DNA of 64,000 nucleotides, taken from contig JXTC01000170.1 of NCBI GenBank assembly GCA_002914845.1, positions 298,589 through 362,588 on the forward strand. Reading direction: 5' to 3'. How positions within the stretch are numbered: the stretch's first letter is position 1; each line of letters starts with the position of its first letter. Positions 1-12,376 of the stretch are shown here, piece by piece. Below the pieces are notes generated by a model. The model did not search any database, had not been told where the DNA came from, and was given only the letters and a program-made list of their open reading frames with translations. A program made the translations under genes and the position numbers. This DNA is from Trema orientale. Lineage: Eukaryota > Streptophyta > Magnoliopsida > Rosales > Cannabaceae.

Positions 1-117
1 CGTGCAAATAGTGATGATCAATGCAATATAGACGAATATGATAGTGTCTTTTTACATGAAACAGAAATAGATAGTGAGTTAGAAATGTTTTGTGAAAGCG
101 GGAATTTATTGCATTAA
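1..117 (+). CDS. Possible C-terminal end of a gene cut by the window edge
   Basis: From the first base a frame stays open for 38 codons and ends with TAA at 115-117. The peptide is acidic and looks protein-like (for example DDQCNIDEYDSVF and ETEIDSELEMFCESG), but I do not recognise it. So short an open frame can arise by chance, and the upstream sequence is missing, so the call rests on composition alone. It could equally be a fragment of a transposon gene. Confidence 0.25.
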   Translation, partial: RANSDDQCNIDEYDSVFLHETEIDSELEMFCESGNLLH

Positions 118-1609
118 AAAACATGAGAGATTGATTTTAAGGTTATGGGCGTGTTGGGAGAGAATGGAAACCTTGATTTTACGACAGGAGGGACCTCTTT
201 TAAGTTTTAACTACTTTCTAAAATCCCCAACAAAAAAATGAGTCAAAAACAGGAAAATATAAATATAGGGGATGGCTACGGTAGGGGCGTCCTTACGTAG
301 GGCCATGCCTTAATTATCGTTGGATGGGAATCTGTGGGGAATAACGAGAATCTGTAGAGAATAAATATAAATATATATATATATTTAAAAAAGGCGCGTC
401 TACAGTAGGAGCGCCCCTACGTAAGGCCCTGTCTATTCACCGTTGGATGAGAATCTGTATATAAATAGATTCTCCACAGATTCCCATCCAACGATAATTA
501 AGGCATGACCCTACGTAAGGACGCCCCTACCGTAGCCATCCTTTTTAAAAAATGTGGACAAGCCAAAAATCTATTATGGGATTTTGCGACAGCAGTAACG
601 TCTAAAAGACTAAAACGGATTAATCCCTCATTTACCTCCATCTTCTTTAACGAATCCAAATCACCTCCAATAAAATTTTACTACCTCAACTCAATGTAAC
701 ACTTCAAAACTAACAGGAAAAATGCTAATTGTCATGAAAAGTTAACTTGAATGAGTGGGAAAATTACATACATTAAACGTCAGAAAATAATTTACTGTCA
801 CGTCAGTTTAAGTTATTGTTTTAGATAGTTTGTCAAAATATATTTTTCTCAGAAGAAAAGTTACAAAAAATCTGTCGGCTTTTAAGCAAAATATGCAATA
901 TATTACTCCGGTTTCCATAAAAATTATATACGATCTGAAGCTATGGTAGAGGGTTTTGTTTGCGTGTGAAACAGAACTAATAGCTCTGAACTCAAACAGC
1001 AGATGGTAATTTATATCTCCAGACAGAGATTCGGAAAATACTTAAAATTTCAACACACAACCCCTTTTTTTTTTTCGGGAGATAATTCTTGGCAAAAGAC
1101 TGTCGTTCAGTTGTATAACTACCTGATTTTTGCCCAGACCATTACGGGAATTGTATCCCATATGGCTGTAATTCAAAAGATATCCTTCATATCAAAAGAA
1201 TGAATCTCGTTCCACATGTCAGTCTCATCCCCAAATTGCACGTTTACAAGTAATGCGGGAAGCCAATTCTGTGTCGTATTTTCACTGCTTGTACGGGTAA
1301 TCTAGTAATCTATACTGGCCTCCATTCAGTAACCATGCAATCCCCCTAACTCAATTTTTCCTAGTGTTTCACATCAATAATTTTACACATTGACATGACC
1401 GGCAGCAAGGAATCTACATTGGGACATAGCCACAAGTGAGTTAATGAGGAAAAACGTATTCCAAGTCGACAAACAGCCTTAGCCATCTCCCTTCATTTTC
1501 ATATGCACCTTTGTTATTTCCTCCCTGCTCTTTCAGTCTCCATGCTTCCTTGGTACTTGGGATTCTATCCCATATGTATCACAAGAAGTTGAAAGAATTT
1601 CCAGAAGAA
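118..1609. other. Spacer before the MACPF gene
   Basis: No gene is supported here. It holds the hairpin element at 270-541; the rest is AT-rich single-copy-looking DNA. The part next to 1609 is probably the 3' UTR and terminator region of the minus-strand MACPF gene. Confidence 0.5.
270..541. mobile_element. Foldback MITE with near-perfect 71-bp arms
   Basis: The left arm, starting GGATGGCTACGGTAGGGGCG at 270, reappears as its reverse complement ending at 541. The arms (about 270-341 and 471-541) differ at only two or three positions, so the element is young or recently converted. Between them, about 392-455, lies a third, more diverged copy in the same orientation as the left arm (compare cgttggatgggaatctgt with cgttggatgagaatctgt). 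There is no coding capacity. I saw no clear target-site duplication, so the superfamily is unassigned. Confidence 0.8.
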
Positions 1610-4600
1610 CTAATGATCCTCCAATACTTCTTCATCAGGTGAGATTACAGTCAATAAAGAATACTTGACTCGTAGTGAAATCCTGCCCTTTTCCACAACG
1701 AGTCTTGCCCCAGAGACAACCCAGTACCCTGGATTGTCCTGTGGCCCTCTTGTCATCTCTGTGGTATCAACGAATTTCAGAAGCTTAGGTGCTTGGACAG
1801 GAACAGGAGGACCCCCAGGGTACACAGCAGAGTTTATGTTCACATCTGCTGGCCTTGGAGGTGGCCTCTGAACTGCTGTAAAGTGATGGCTGATAAGTGT
1901 CGATATTAATCCAGACTTGGCTGCTAACCCTGGTGATCCAGCCCATTCAGGATGCTTTACAACCGTTGCCCCCGAAACTCTAGAGAAGCGGAGTCGCAAG
2001 AATAGGATATTCTTGATGCCATAATTCTCAACTTGTAACAAGGCTCCTGTCACTATAGAGAGATCCTCATCAGACTCCACAGGAGCAGTGCAAACATGAG
2101 AGAAGTTCTTCCATTGAACTTTCTCATAGTATTTACGATCGTAGGATTCACGACGGAAGTTCCCATCTGGATCATCTTCAAGTTGGAAGACTCTGGGGAG
2201 AGAAGACAGATGCTGTAAGTGGATAGCTAAGCGGTTGCTTCTCTTACCTTCTAGATATAGGCGGAGACCAGTCACTGGCCTCTTTCCTACGTCAACCTGT
2301 CATGAAAGATACACAACAAATCAAGATTTTGCCAGAAAACCATGAAGAAGAAAAACTCCAGAAAGCATCACAGGAACTTAGAAATTGTTGCAAATTACAA
2401 AATGAGTTAAGAAGGGAAGCAAGCCAAGCTTTTTACAGATATATAGGTTCACATAGAGAAGAATTTCTCCACCATGGACTATAACTCAGGAAATCTGTCA
2501 ACAAAGTTTCTTATATATAGCACTACAGATTTCATTAAAAGTAGACATATATTTTGAAAGAACCAGTCAAAAAAAAAAACGGATCAAGGAAGTCTAAGCC
2601 AAACATTGGTATATAATATAATAGTTTGCCTAGTTCAAGGTCATGAATCTAACTCCACATACATGAGACCCAAAAACATTTATGAGAAGAGAAGTCATAC
2701 CGGAATGGTGTTCACATAAAGCTTGGGACCCATGAAGCTAAATTGTAGAGATGCATTGCTCTGTTGCTTTCGCTGTGGACCAAGGGGAAGTTCACTGAAA
2801 ACTGGTGCCCATTGTCTTGGCAGCTGAAACTCCAAAAATTGATGGAGCTCTTCAATAGGTGGTTTATCTGCACAAACAGACAGCAGGACTTTAACCTTTC
2901 ACACAAACCAGTTAAATTACACCAAACTGAAACAGTTTCGCCAATACACATTAATTATTTATTAGATTAATGGGAAAAAGATCCTTAGCAGAGATTCAAA
3001 CCAGAAAAAAAATATACAAAGAAATAAATAAAATTTTGCTCACATCGTAAATAAAGATTTATGGCATGGCTCAAGAATCCACTCCCTGGGACTCCATTCA
3101 ACAGAGAGGTAATTGGGATAAAAGACATTGATATCACATCAGGTTCCCATTGAACAGTCTGTAGCCATTCATTATGGGATAGATTTCTAACATCACTTCC
3201 ACCTCTCCTTTTGCAAATGGTCACAATATCCTGAAACTAACTAAAATTAGTAACAACATAAAATGTGTGCATAATTTAGAGAACAAAGAGTTATTATGAA
3301 TTTTTCTGCAGAAGACTTTGACGTTGCTATCAAGAACATTACATCAGACGCATACCTCCTTGTGTGAATAAGAACCTGATGGACTAGCTTCGGCAAAACG
3401 TAGTTGCTGCTCCCTGATTTCAAACTGAAACAAAAATGATTAGACAAGATACCCAAAGTACAAATAGAACGAATTAAACATCTTCCCTCATATAGTACAT
3501 AAAACAAGAGAATCAAACTGCTATAACTACTAATATCAACATGTGAGGTTTGCATGCTATATGATTCTAAACAGGGTATCTATTTTTCATCGAAGAAAAG
3601 AAATGTCTCAAATAGCACATGTTTAAACTTGAATAGCGTGTAAATACATCCAGGAAACTGGCAGAAAAACAGCACTACAAACATATAGCTAGCAATCTGG
3701 TCGTCTGGTGTTACACGACCAGGAAGATGGGAATAAATAAGGGACAGCAGAAGGCTAAAGCTAAACTTCAACATAACTTCACAAATGAAAATCTAAATAA
3801 ATAAATAAAAGAATCAGGCTCATATGAAAAAGTATAACTAAAATGACATATACAGAAAAATGAAGTGCAAACCTTGTCGTTCTTGTAAGCTTTTTCAGAA
3901 GACGTACTATACTGGCCACTGGCATCTAAAAACCTTTTATCGGCGATATCTTTTAATTTTTTCTGTACATCAGCAGGTTGAAGAGCTGATGAGTGCTGCT
4001 GTTTCATGTATATAACATCCTTCCCCCCCATCTTCACACCAACTATAATATGAGTGCCAAATGTCTCAATAAACCTGGAATAGTGGAAAAGTACCAAAGC
4101 TCGTTTTAAAAAGAAACTCAAAAGAGGAGTCAAATGGGAAGAAGAGTAATTTGCTTTAAGGAAACTTTGTATAGACCGTGCTAATGCAGCAGGTTCCCAT
4201 GAGGACGGGACAGCTTTCTTAACGTGATCACGTAGTACCATCTGAGACTTTTCCAATGCAACAGTGTAGAGTGTAATGAAAACCCCATCGAAAGCAAGAG
4301 TCTTAGTGTTGGCTGCATCCTTCTGCCAACAACCTGAGAAATCAAACATGGCATTGAAGAGGCCTGAAGGAATTTTTCCAGTTAAAGAAATGTCCTGGTT
4401 GAACTGTTCCGACATCTGCAAGGAAAAGAGAGAGAGAGAGAGAGGAGTGAGATTATCACACCCCAAAATTCATAAAACTTTATTATCAGTAATTTTGCTG
4501 TAACAGAGATGTAATGGATCGCATTTCTCTAACAAGGAACTTAATGTAGTAGCTGATGTCATAACTGTTAATAAAAGTATAATAAATGGAAAAGCAGGAA

Positions 4601-5547
4601 ACAAAACAACACATTATTCCATGAATTTGGTATCGCCTGATTTATCTGACATTGCTAATTCAACGAAAATGACACGAACGGAACAATCCAATTAGGGATC
4701 TAAGCATAAAAAATTATACATAATTTGGATAGTTGATTATATTCTGCTCAGAAAGTGTTGAGCATTGTCATTTAAAGATTTTTCTTCATTAACTAACAGT
4801 TAGATCATAAAGCCATATATTCTGTTGTGGGGTGGGTAGGGGAAGGGATTGGCCACATTTTTTTCTATGCTGAAATGGAAATTGAGCTAATTTATTTATT
4901 TATTGTTTTCTCCATTTTTCCCTCTTCGTTTTGGAAGGCTTTACTATTAATAGAAACAGGAAGCGGATTAGATTTACATAAATTCCCCTTTGTTTCTATA
5001 TATATATACATATACCTGTTGTTGGCAAAGATAAGTCGAATCGAATAAAGAATTTGAGCTTAAAAATATTATTAGTCGGACTTTGTGTGTAATGATTCAA
5101 AAATTCAGGAGAGATATAAGTTACAGCTGACCGAGGAAGGACCTTTGACAATGCATGCATACGGAAAGCGGAATTGAAGAGAAGAGAAAACGACAACTAA
5201 ATGGGGGAAACGACAGGAAGAAAAGAATGAATAGAATTGGAGAATTAGAATATATAGGGTACCTGCTGAAAAGAGAGAACGTCGGACCTGAATCGAGTTC
5301 GCTCTCCCTTATCGCATTTGATGGATTTGGATACATTGGAGATTGTAATTCCACCTGGCAGAACAATCTCACGACCAACCTCCTCTTCATCCACCTCAAT
5401 CAAACGCCCCAAATTAGTATTATTGCTAGTGCTAGTGGAGTCTCCTTTGCAGTACTTGAGCCTTAGATCGGTTGAGATGTCGTATCCTCTCCCTATTGAT
5501 CCAATTGCAATCTCAGCTGCTTTTGGAGCTGAAACCTTAAGCGCCAT
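1610..5547 (-). CDS. MACPF domain protein, CAD1/NSL1 family (At4g24290-like)
   Basis: Seven exons: 5547-5263, 4415-4177, 4074-3873, 3424-3356, 3230-3044, 2867-2701, 2296-1610. All junctions are GT-AG and the sum, 1836 nt, gives 611 aa. The start MALKVSAPKAAEIAIGSIGR matches the usual N-terminus of At4g24290, and length agrees with that roughly 600-aa family. The MACPF domain covers about residues 130-330 and includes the signature region FGTHIIVGVKMGG. The conserved C-terminal half contains the blocks INLYLRYKPPIEEL and YPGGPPVPVQAPKLLKFVD. The Arabidopsis relatives CAD1 and NSL1 restrain salicylate-dependent cell death; whether this protein forms pores is not shown. There is no signal peptide or obvious transmembrane segment. 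A telo-box-like aaaccctaa near 6012 and a cacgacac microsatellite near 6044-6087 lie in the presumed 5' UTR or promoter. The gene looks intact. Confidence 0.95.
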
Positions 5548-7458
5548 AACTCTATAACTCAACGCCTCCTCCTCCTTCTACTCACCAATCCCAGATCTAT
5601 AATTCAGTATTATTAAACTCCAATTCACACGCTTTGAAACATTTGACTCCAATTCACGCAAAGTTTAATACACTTGGCTGAGAAAACGCCACATTCGGCT
5701 CAAATTAACTCAAAATTGAGACTAGTATTTGTGCATAACATAAATACATACATACATACATACATATATATATATAGTTGTAATTTCGTACATATTGTTG
5801 GAGCTCGAGATGGAAATGGAAATGGAAATGGGATTGATGCGCAGTTGGTTGAAAGGAGGAGATTATAGCCAAATGTGGAATGCAAAGGCGAGATTTGGCA
5901 TCGATCGATCCATCGATCTGTCAAAACTAAAACTTAGTTAGAGCTTTGGGAGTCGGAGACCGGGGAAGGATTCCAATTTGGACTTTCGGAGTGGGTAACT
6001 TAAGAGAGAGAAAAACCCTAAACTAAGACTCAGAACAAGAAGCACCACACGACACCACACCACACGACACGACACGACACGACACGAGGAGTGAGTGACT
6101 GGAGAGAAGGAAGGAAGAAAAAAAAAAAAAAAAAAAAAGGGAAAAGAGTTGAAAGTTGAAATTTCTTTGGCTTTCTTTGCATTATTAATTAAAAATAAAA
6201 TAGAAATAAAAATCCTCCGTAGCGGAAATTAGGACAAAATTACGGAAAGCATTTGCATCTAAAGTGAGATGGATAAGCCGTATTGATGAGTTATAAATAA
6301 ATTAATTAAATTAATATATTAATTGGATTTATCCGTGTTTAAGTAGTTGAATTTAGTTCGAGTTTTGACCGCACACGGTCACGGATATTGCAATCACGTG
6401 GGTGGGGGGGCTGAGATCTCGGACTCGCTTATTACTTAAATTGGATTAATTAAATCAGGTAAACGGTCAAACTCCCATTTTTAACGACAGCCACTTAATT
6501 GCCTCTTTTCACACGATTTTTTTTATCTTTTTGCTTTACCGACTTTCACCACCGACTATTCATTAATATAAAATTGCACACTTTATTCATTATTTATTAT
6601 TATTAGTTAGTATTATTTTCCCAAAGCATGTTCTACAATTGTTGTCAACGGTCGGACTACTTGGACCAGCTAAAGATTCCTACGAAAATTTTGCCCATGC
6701 CACCCATACCACGATAATAAGCAGCACGCTTACATAATTGATTCATTACTATTCTACATATGTATAATTATTACTTCGTGTTTGTTACTTATTGTGGCAA
6801 TTCGTTATTATAATTGACATCTTACGAAAACATGAGCTATGCAATAACTCCACTTGATAGCTTAGGTTCATATTCTCTTAAAGATGTACTTTGTACTTAT
6901 AATATTTGTGGCTATTTTAAAACCTCGACGCAGATCTAACTCTCAGTTTTCGTATTTTGATTTTTAGTTTCTATTTTATCAGCTGGAAGAGAGAAAATTT
7001 AGTTAGTTGATTGCTGGACTTTATCACATTTTTGTTTCTACCTGACCCTTTTTCACTTTTCCTTTTGGCTTTTAACTACTTTTGTGTAGCAATGGGTTAT
7101 TCCGTTTCATTATTGAGTACTTGAGTGATCATTTACCAATATTAAAAACAAAAGGTGTAAATTAAGAAATTATTTCATTTTTTTCTTTTGTTAACAATAG
7201 TTAATAACAGCTAGCGAATCATGGTATAGTAATGGTTGATGTGGCTATTAGTATAACATGGTAAAACTTGAAAATGAACCAAAAGGCAAAAGTATAATTT
7301 TTTTATTATAAAAAGATTTATAGAGTTAGAGGTGGCGTACTCTATAACTTCGGATAGTAGATCCAACCATATTGATTAATGGATTCCTCTCTAAGTGGAT
7401 TGTCCGTAAAACTACCATCGCAGGATTGGCAACTCAAACCCAAAAGGAAAAAGTATAT

Positions 7459-7822
7459 GGCTCATTTGGTTCACCCATTTGAATGAGTATATTTAAATAC
7501 AAATTATGGAATGAGTTATAATTAAAATGAGAGATATTTGAAGTGAAATAAAGTGGAATGGATTGTAATTAGAATGAAAGACATTAGAATAGACTATTCA
7601 AAAATATCTTCTAGACTATATTCTCATTCTAATACACAAAAAACTCATTTTTAATGGTTGATGTGATTGATCGACCATTTGAATAGAAAAACTAAATTGT
7701 TGAAACAAATACACAATTCAAAAAATTGGTTGAATAAAAAAATTGAAATTGTTGAAATAAACACTCATTCCAACAGACTTTCCATTTTAATGAAAAGAAA
7801 TGATTTAAACAAATAGGTGTCC
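7459..7822. mobile_element. MITE family 1, copy A (diverged)
   Basis: About 360 bp beginning catttggttcacccatttg and ending in a sequence related to gaaacaaacgcggcc. The same body (aatggattgtaattagaatg; gttgatgtgattgatcgacc) recurs at 10471-10827, and inverted at 11935-12289 and 60730-61036. No open frame. The termini resemble the ggcccgtttggttc ends of plant Tourist-like or hAT MITEs; the superfamily is inferred. Confidence 0.7.
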
Positions 7823-7916
7823 GGTAGTTATCTATTAACAGCACTACTCATGCATATTTACATGTACAGTACTTGAGGTGGCTAATAATAATTTACCCTT
7901 GGTTACCACCCGTTCC

Positions 7917-8603
7917 TAGGGGTGTTCAAAACTGTCAAACCGTGGAAACTACCCAATCCAGGCAGGTTCTCTTTTTAAATGGCCGGTTACGGATTAGAAA
8001 AAATGAAAACCGACTTGGCCGATTCGGTTTTCAATTTTGGACAAATTTGGTCGGATTCAAACCGAACCGGCCAATAAGTTTATATATATATAGTTTTTTA
8101 AAAAAAATGTATATTAATAGTTAAAAATTTAAACTCATTCATTCTAATTGAGTAATGATTATTTTTAGCTCATTTAAGGCTATATCACTTAAGACTCTTA
8201 TGATATTTTAGACTTTAAATTTTGTTGTTGTTATGTGTTTAAGATAAAAGATTTTAAGTTTGCTATTCAATTTTGATTAGGTTGTAAGTTGTAACTAAAA
8301 TATAAGTTTACTAGGACTTTCGATTTGGTTGTAGCTTTTAACTATGTTATGGTTTCGTTTTATATTTGAATTTTAAATTTTAGATGAAATATGATTATGA
8401 TATGAGTTTAGTTGATATTGTAATAATTCAAATTTTGTAAGTTTTCAAACCGCGAAAATCGTCCAAATCGATCGCAAAAATATAAGTGCGGTCTGACCGG
8501 TTTGAATCGATCAATTCAAACCGCACGGATTGATAAACCGGCCATACTGTACATTCGGATTGATTTCTGAATTGGCGATTTAGACCGTCCATGAACACCC
8601 ATG
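7917..8603. mobile_element. Non-autonomous hAT-like element with 8-bp target repeat
   Basis: The ends are inverted: TAGGGGTGTTCA at 7917 and TGAACACCCATG ending at 8603. Flanks are cccgttcc (7909-7916) and tccgttcc (8604-8611), an 8-bp target duplication with one mismatch, as expected for hAT. The interior has the accggtttgaatcgatc and gataaaccggcc type repeats common in plant hAT derivatives and codes for nothing. Confidence 0.8.
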
Positions 8604-9026
8604 TCCGTTCCCAAATTTTAATCCCAAATTTTAATTTTATTTTATTCGTGAATCTGAACTGAAACAGTACAAAGTCAAATCTACCCTAATGATCAGTCCA
8701 CAAAAGGCAGTTTCGTTCACACTCACTATATAGGAATATCTTTCTGGCCTTTTGTACGACCCATGACTCATCATATCGTTTGGAGCTTCTCAGTACTCGT
8801 GTCCCATATATATATATGCTTACAAAACCTTCATGATTGTCTTGTCTTGTCTTTGCTCATATATATGACACGCATGGATTGACATTTTAGCCTCATTAGC
8901 ATTAATCAGTACTCCTCTCTCTCTCTCTCTCTCTCTCTCTAGCTAGCTTAATATATGTTCATCGATCCATAAATATCCTTTTACATTTCTAAGTCCCAGG
9001 TAAGTAGCAGAAATATCATATCAAAG

Positions 9027-9614
9027 ATGAAGGGGTATTCCAAGATCAACGTGGTGGATAGTCATAGTAGTGGTGGCCACCACCACAGCCACAGCCACAG
9101 CCACAAATCAAGATCCGTAGATTTCTCAGATCTTGCTCTTTCGTTTCCCCAGACGCCAAAAACCATCGGCAAAGCCGGACTCAATCATGTCAACGCCAAC
9201 CAATACTATCCAAACCAATATTTAACCAGTGATAATTATAATAGAGATCGAGAAGAAGATGAGCAAGTACATGACCAAGAAACGGCGGATCGACACGTTG
9301 GCGGCGTCAACGTAGAGAAAGTAGAGGCGGCGGCGGCGGTGCTGCGTAGGAACTCTTCGGTGTCTTCGGCCATAAGCTACGGATCAGTGCAGTCGGCAGT
9401 GAAGAGGGTTTTCTCCATGAGAAGATCTTCGTCAGTGTCGTCGGAGAGGTACTGCCGGATCTATGACCAGACGTCGGTAACGTTGGCGTCATCATCATCA
9501 TCATCCCCCATTCATGACATTGCAGAAGAAGCTGGATCCGCCAAGAAGAAGCAGATCAAGGGGGGATCGGCCAAGATTCTTAAAGCCTGTAAGCGCTTTT
9601 TTCGACTGTATTAA
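9027..9614 (+). CDS. Small serine-rich plant protein of unknown function
   Basis: Single exon, 195 aa, starting MKGYSKINVVDS. Features in order: a His/Ser repeat (HHHSHSHSHKS, about residues 19-28); a short block SVDFSDLALSFPQTPKT; an acidic stretch near 75-85; a conserved-looking basic/serine block with RRNSSVSSAISYGSVQSAVK and RRSSSVSSERYCRIYDQ (about 105-150); a serine run; and a basic end, KILKACKRFFRLY. The RRSSSVS...RYCRI(Y/H)DQ plus LKACKR ending resembles a family of short Arabidopsis proteins that includes At1g52140 and At3g16330; that assignment is from memory and moderate. Several RRxS sites suggest kinase targets. No membrane segment or catalytic motif. A (CT)n tract about 90 bp upstream and a TATA-like box near 8727 fit a plus-strand promoter. 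Confidence 0.8.
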   Translation: MKGYSKINVVDSHSSGGHHHSHSHSHKSRSVDFSDLALSFPQTPKTIGKAGLNHVNANQYYPNQYLTSDNYNRDREEDEQVHDQETADRHVGGVNVEKVEAAAAVLRRNSSVSSAISYGSVQSAVKRVFSMRRSSSVSSERYCRIYDQTSVTLASSSSSSPIHDIAEEAGSAKKKQIKGGSAKILKACKRFFRLY

Positions 9615-10470
9615 ATTTCCAATGAATGCAATGCCCCCCAATCTTTTTTCTCTCGTCATAGTCAAAGTCAAATCATTAGTGGTGGGCTTTTGCTATTGGC
9701 TATCATGCTTGCCTGCCTTCAGTTTTTGCTTACTACTTCATCACTTATTTCACTCTGGATTCCAAATTTCCAATCAATAAAAAAGTACTGCAAGTTGCTC
9801 TCTCTCTATATATATATATATATATGTGCTTATTTAGCCCTCGTTTTGGAGGCTTTTTAGCCCTTGTTTTAGCCTTTTGTCGTTGAATACAACTCGTTCT
9901 TACCATCATGTATGTATATATGGTGTTTGCATATTTTGGTTATTGATAACCAGATTGGTTAGATATTTTTGTTTTTTCCTAGTATTGTTTTACTTGCACA
10001 AGCTTATTAACTTTTAGCTTTATAGATTCTTCTTGTTCTTGCTGGAAAGGAATTATAAAGAGATTTTGTAAGTAAGAATTTTTTGTTTTTTATTTTAAAA
10101 CAAACATGTCATTCTGCTAAGTGCTAAGTGATGATGGACTTCGCAGAACAAGTTGTTGTCCCTTTTTTCCTTGTTTTGCCTTGTCCAGCGAAAGAGTGAG
10201 AGGAGTATCTTATTTTGTTCAACCAAATATAAATATATATATATATATAAATCACTATTTTTATTTTAACCGGTATAATCCTGAAGTAAATCAATGTGAA
10301 ATTTCTCAAAATTCTACTGCTTATTACATTGGAAAAAGTTACAATAATACTGTTATTAATATTAATGCAAAAGAAAAGAGGTGCTTTGTACTTTTCTTTC
10401 TGATATTTTTATGAATTTTGTTATAATATTAGTGTTTTGTTTGATTGAATGTTTATTCTATAGAATTTTT

Positions 10471-10827
10471 GGCTCCGTTTGGGTTACCCATTCGAGTGTG
10501 TGTTTTTAAATAATGGAAATTCTAGAATGGTTTATAATAGAGACATTTGAATGGAAAAACATTAGAATGAGTTGTAATTAGAATGAGAGCATTGGAATGG
10601 ACCATTCAAAAATACCTCCTCCCCTCCATTCTCATCCAAGATACAAAAAACTCATTCCAATAATTGATGTGACTGATGAACCATTTAAATAGATTAACTG
10701 AATTGTTGAAACAAACACTCATTCTAAAAGACCATTTGAATAGAAAAATTAGAGTTGTCGAAACAGACACCCATGCAAATGAGTTTTCCATTCTAATGGA
10801 ATGGAATGGTTGAAACAAACGCGGCCC
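10471..10827. mobile_element. MITE family 1, copy B
   Basis: About 357 bp with ends ggctccgtttgggttaccc and gaaacaaacgcggccc, the latter giving gggccgcgtttgtttc when inverted. Same orientation as copy A and opposite to copies C and D. No coding capacity and no unambiguous target repeat. Confidence 0.75.
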
Positions 10828-11216
10828 TTATTTTTATGTTGGTTTGGACAAAAAGATATGAGATAAGTTTATTCTATATAGTATGATTATTCTATTAAAT
10901 TGGGGTGAATCCTTATTTATCCTAAAGATGAACTTTAATTACTAACCGTAATTCTAATTCAGACATTAATCCAATCAAACATAATAATTTTAATTGTGAC
11001 ATTAATTCAAATGTTCAACTAAATATTCAATTAACTTACGTGGTTTAGTTCATTACCAATTTCAAATTTTGAAGTTAAATATACTTTCTAATAATGCTAT
11101 ACGTAGTAGAAAGAAAGAAACTACAACACGATAAACAAAATTTTTAAGTATGCTAGACCGCAAATTAATGAAACCTAGGTGAGATTGTGAAAGCAAATAA
11201 TGAGCCTGCAACAATA

Positions 11217-11470
11217 CAAATATATATAAGTTCCTAATTCAATATGTGTTTTTTTTTACCGGTATTTTTTTTAGTTATTAGATCTTAATCTAACGGTTAT
11301 CATAATTTAGATAACTGAGAAAAAATAATAATAAATACTTATTATTTAATATTTCTCTTTCTCTAGTTTTTACTATAAAAAAACATAAAAAATAATAATA
11401 AAAATACATGTTTATTATTTAATATTTTTCTTTCTCTAACTTTTATTATAAAAAAAAGTACATGATGAAT
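11217..11470. mobile_element. MITE family 2, diverged copy
   Basis: Shares with 24983-25211 the order: ttcctaattcaatatg-like end, a long T run, a region around atcttaatctaacgg, then aataaatactt and a ctctttctctag block. It is much diverged and its right end is not clear. Confidence 0.45.
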
Positions 11471-11497
11471 TTTAATTAAATAAAACAATAAAAAAAA

Positions 11498-12376
11498 CCA
11501 ACCACTACTACTAAAATGTCACTGAGCATAACTTTATTTTCATATGAATTTTTGAAAAAGAAAAGTACCAATAAAAAAAAGAAAAGAAAAGAAATATAGT
11601 TTTTCCTTTGAAATTCAAACTCAAGATGCTTCTCCATATTTAAGAATTATGTGGTTACGACATGGAGTAATTGGGAACCACAAATAAATGGTTAAATACA
11701 ATAACTCGAACACATGCGTAATTGTTAAGCTTTTACAATTTTTATTGGATTTCTTTCTTCCCATAATAAATATACAAAAACGTTTTTTTTAACAAAAAAG
11801 AAAAAGAAAAAGACCTCAAGAAATCAGTTATCCTTTTCCTCTGTAACAATGTGCGTGTCTTTTATTTTTTATTTTTTTATTATTATTTTTTTTTAAGTAT
11901 GGTATCACTTGTTTGTTACTTTCAAGAACAAAGACCCGTTTGTTTCACCTATTTCATTCTACTCAAATGAAAAACTCATTGGAATGAGTATTTGTTTCAA
12001 TAATTTCAGTTTTTCCATTCAAGTGGTCTTTTGTAACGAGTGTTTGTTTCAACAATTTAGTTTTTTCATTCAAATGATTTATCAATCACATCAACCATTG
12101 GAATGAGTTTTTTGTGTCTTAGAATTAGAATGGAGTTTATGAGTTATTTTTGAATGGTCTATTCTAGTGTCTCCCATTCTACTTACAACGTATTCCACTT
12201 TATTTTACTTCAAATATCTCATATTCTAATTATAACACATTCCACAATTTTCATTTAAATACACTCATTCAAATGAGTGAATCAAACGTAAAAAAAAAAT
12301 GACATATTCTGCTTTAAGAAAGTTGTAAATGAAATATATGTTATTTTTTTCCTTACTCGTAAATAAACGACACATA
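11498..12376. repeat. Segmental duplicate, copy 1 (partner 24889-25535)
   Basis: Matches 24889-25535 over about 500 bp of shared sequence, for example accaaccactac...aaaatgtcact, aagaaatcagttatcctttt and ttgtaaatgaaata, ending cgtaaataaacgaca. This copy is interrupted by MITE family 1 copy C (11935-12289), absent from the partner. The identity of the repeat itself is unknown. Confidence 0.8.
11935..12289. mobile_element. MITE family 1, copy C, inside a duplicated segment
   Basis: Begins cccgtttgtttcacctattt and ends aaatgagtgaatcaaacg. The duplicate near 25450 reads aagaacaaaaaaaacgacat straight through, so the insertion lies between aagaacaaa and the following A run. Orientation is opposite to copies A and B. 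Confidence 0.8.

Larger units (their letters stand above)
5548..9026. other. Spacer between the MACPF gene and the small plus-strand gene
   Basis: The first 500-600 bp are the MACPF promoter and 5' UTR, with an (ATAC)n/(TA)n tract near 5745-5776, a CACGAC-type microsatellite near 6044-6087 and a poly-A run at 6118-6138. 6140-7450 is AT-rich and I see nothing in it. 7459-7822 is a MITE copy and 7917-8603 a hAT-like element. 8700-9026 looks like promoter and leader of the next gene, with a TATA-like tatatagg near 8727 and a (CT)n tract at about 8912-8940. Confidence 0.5.
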
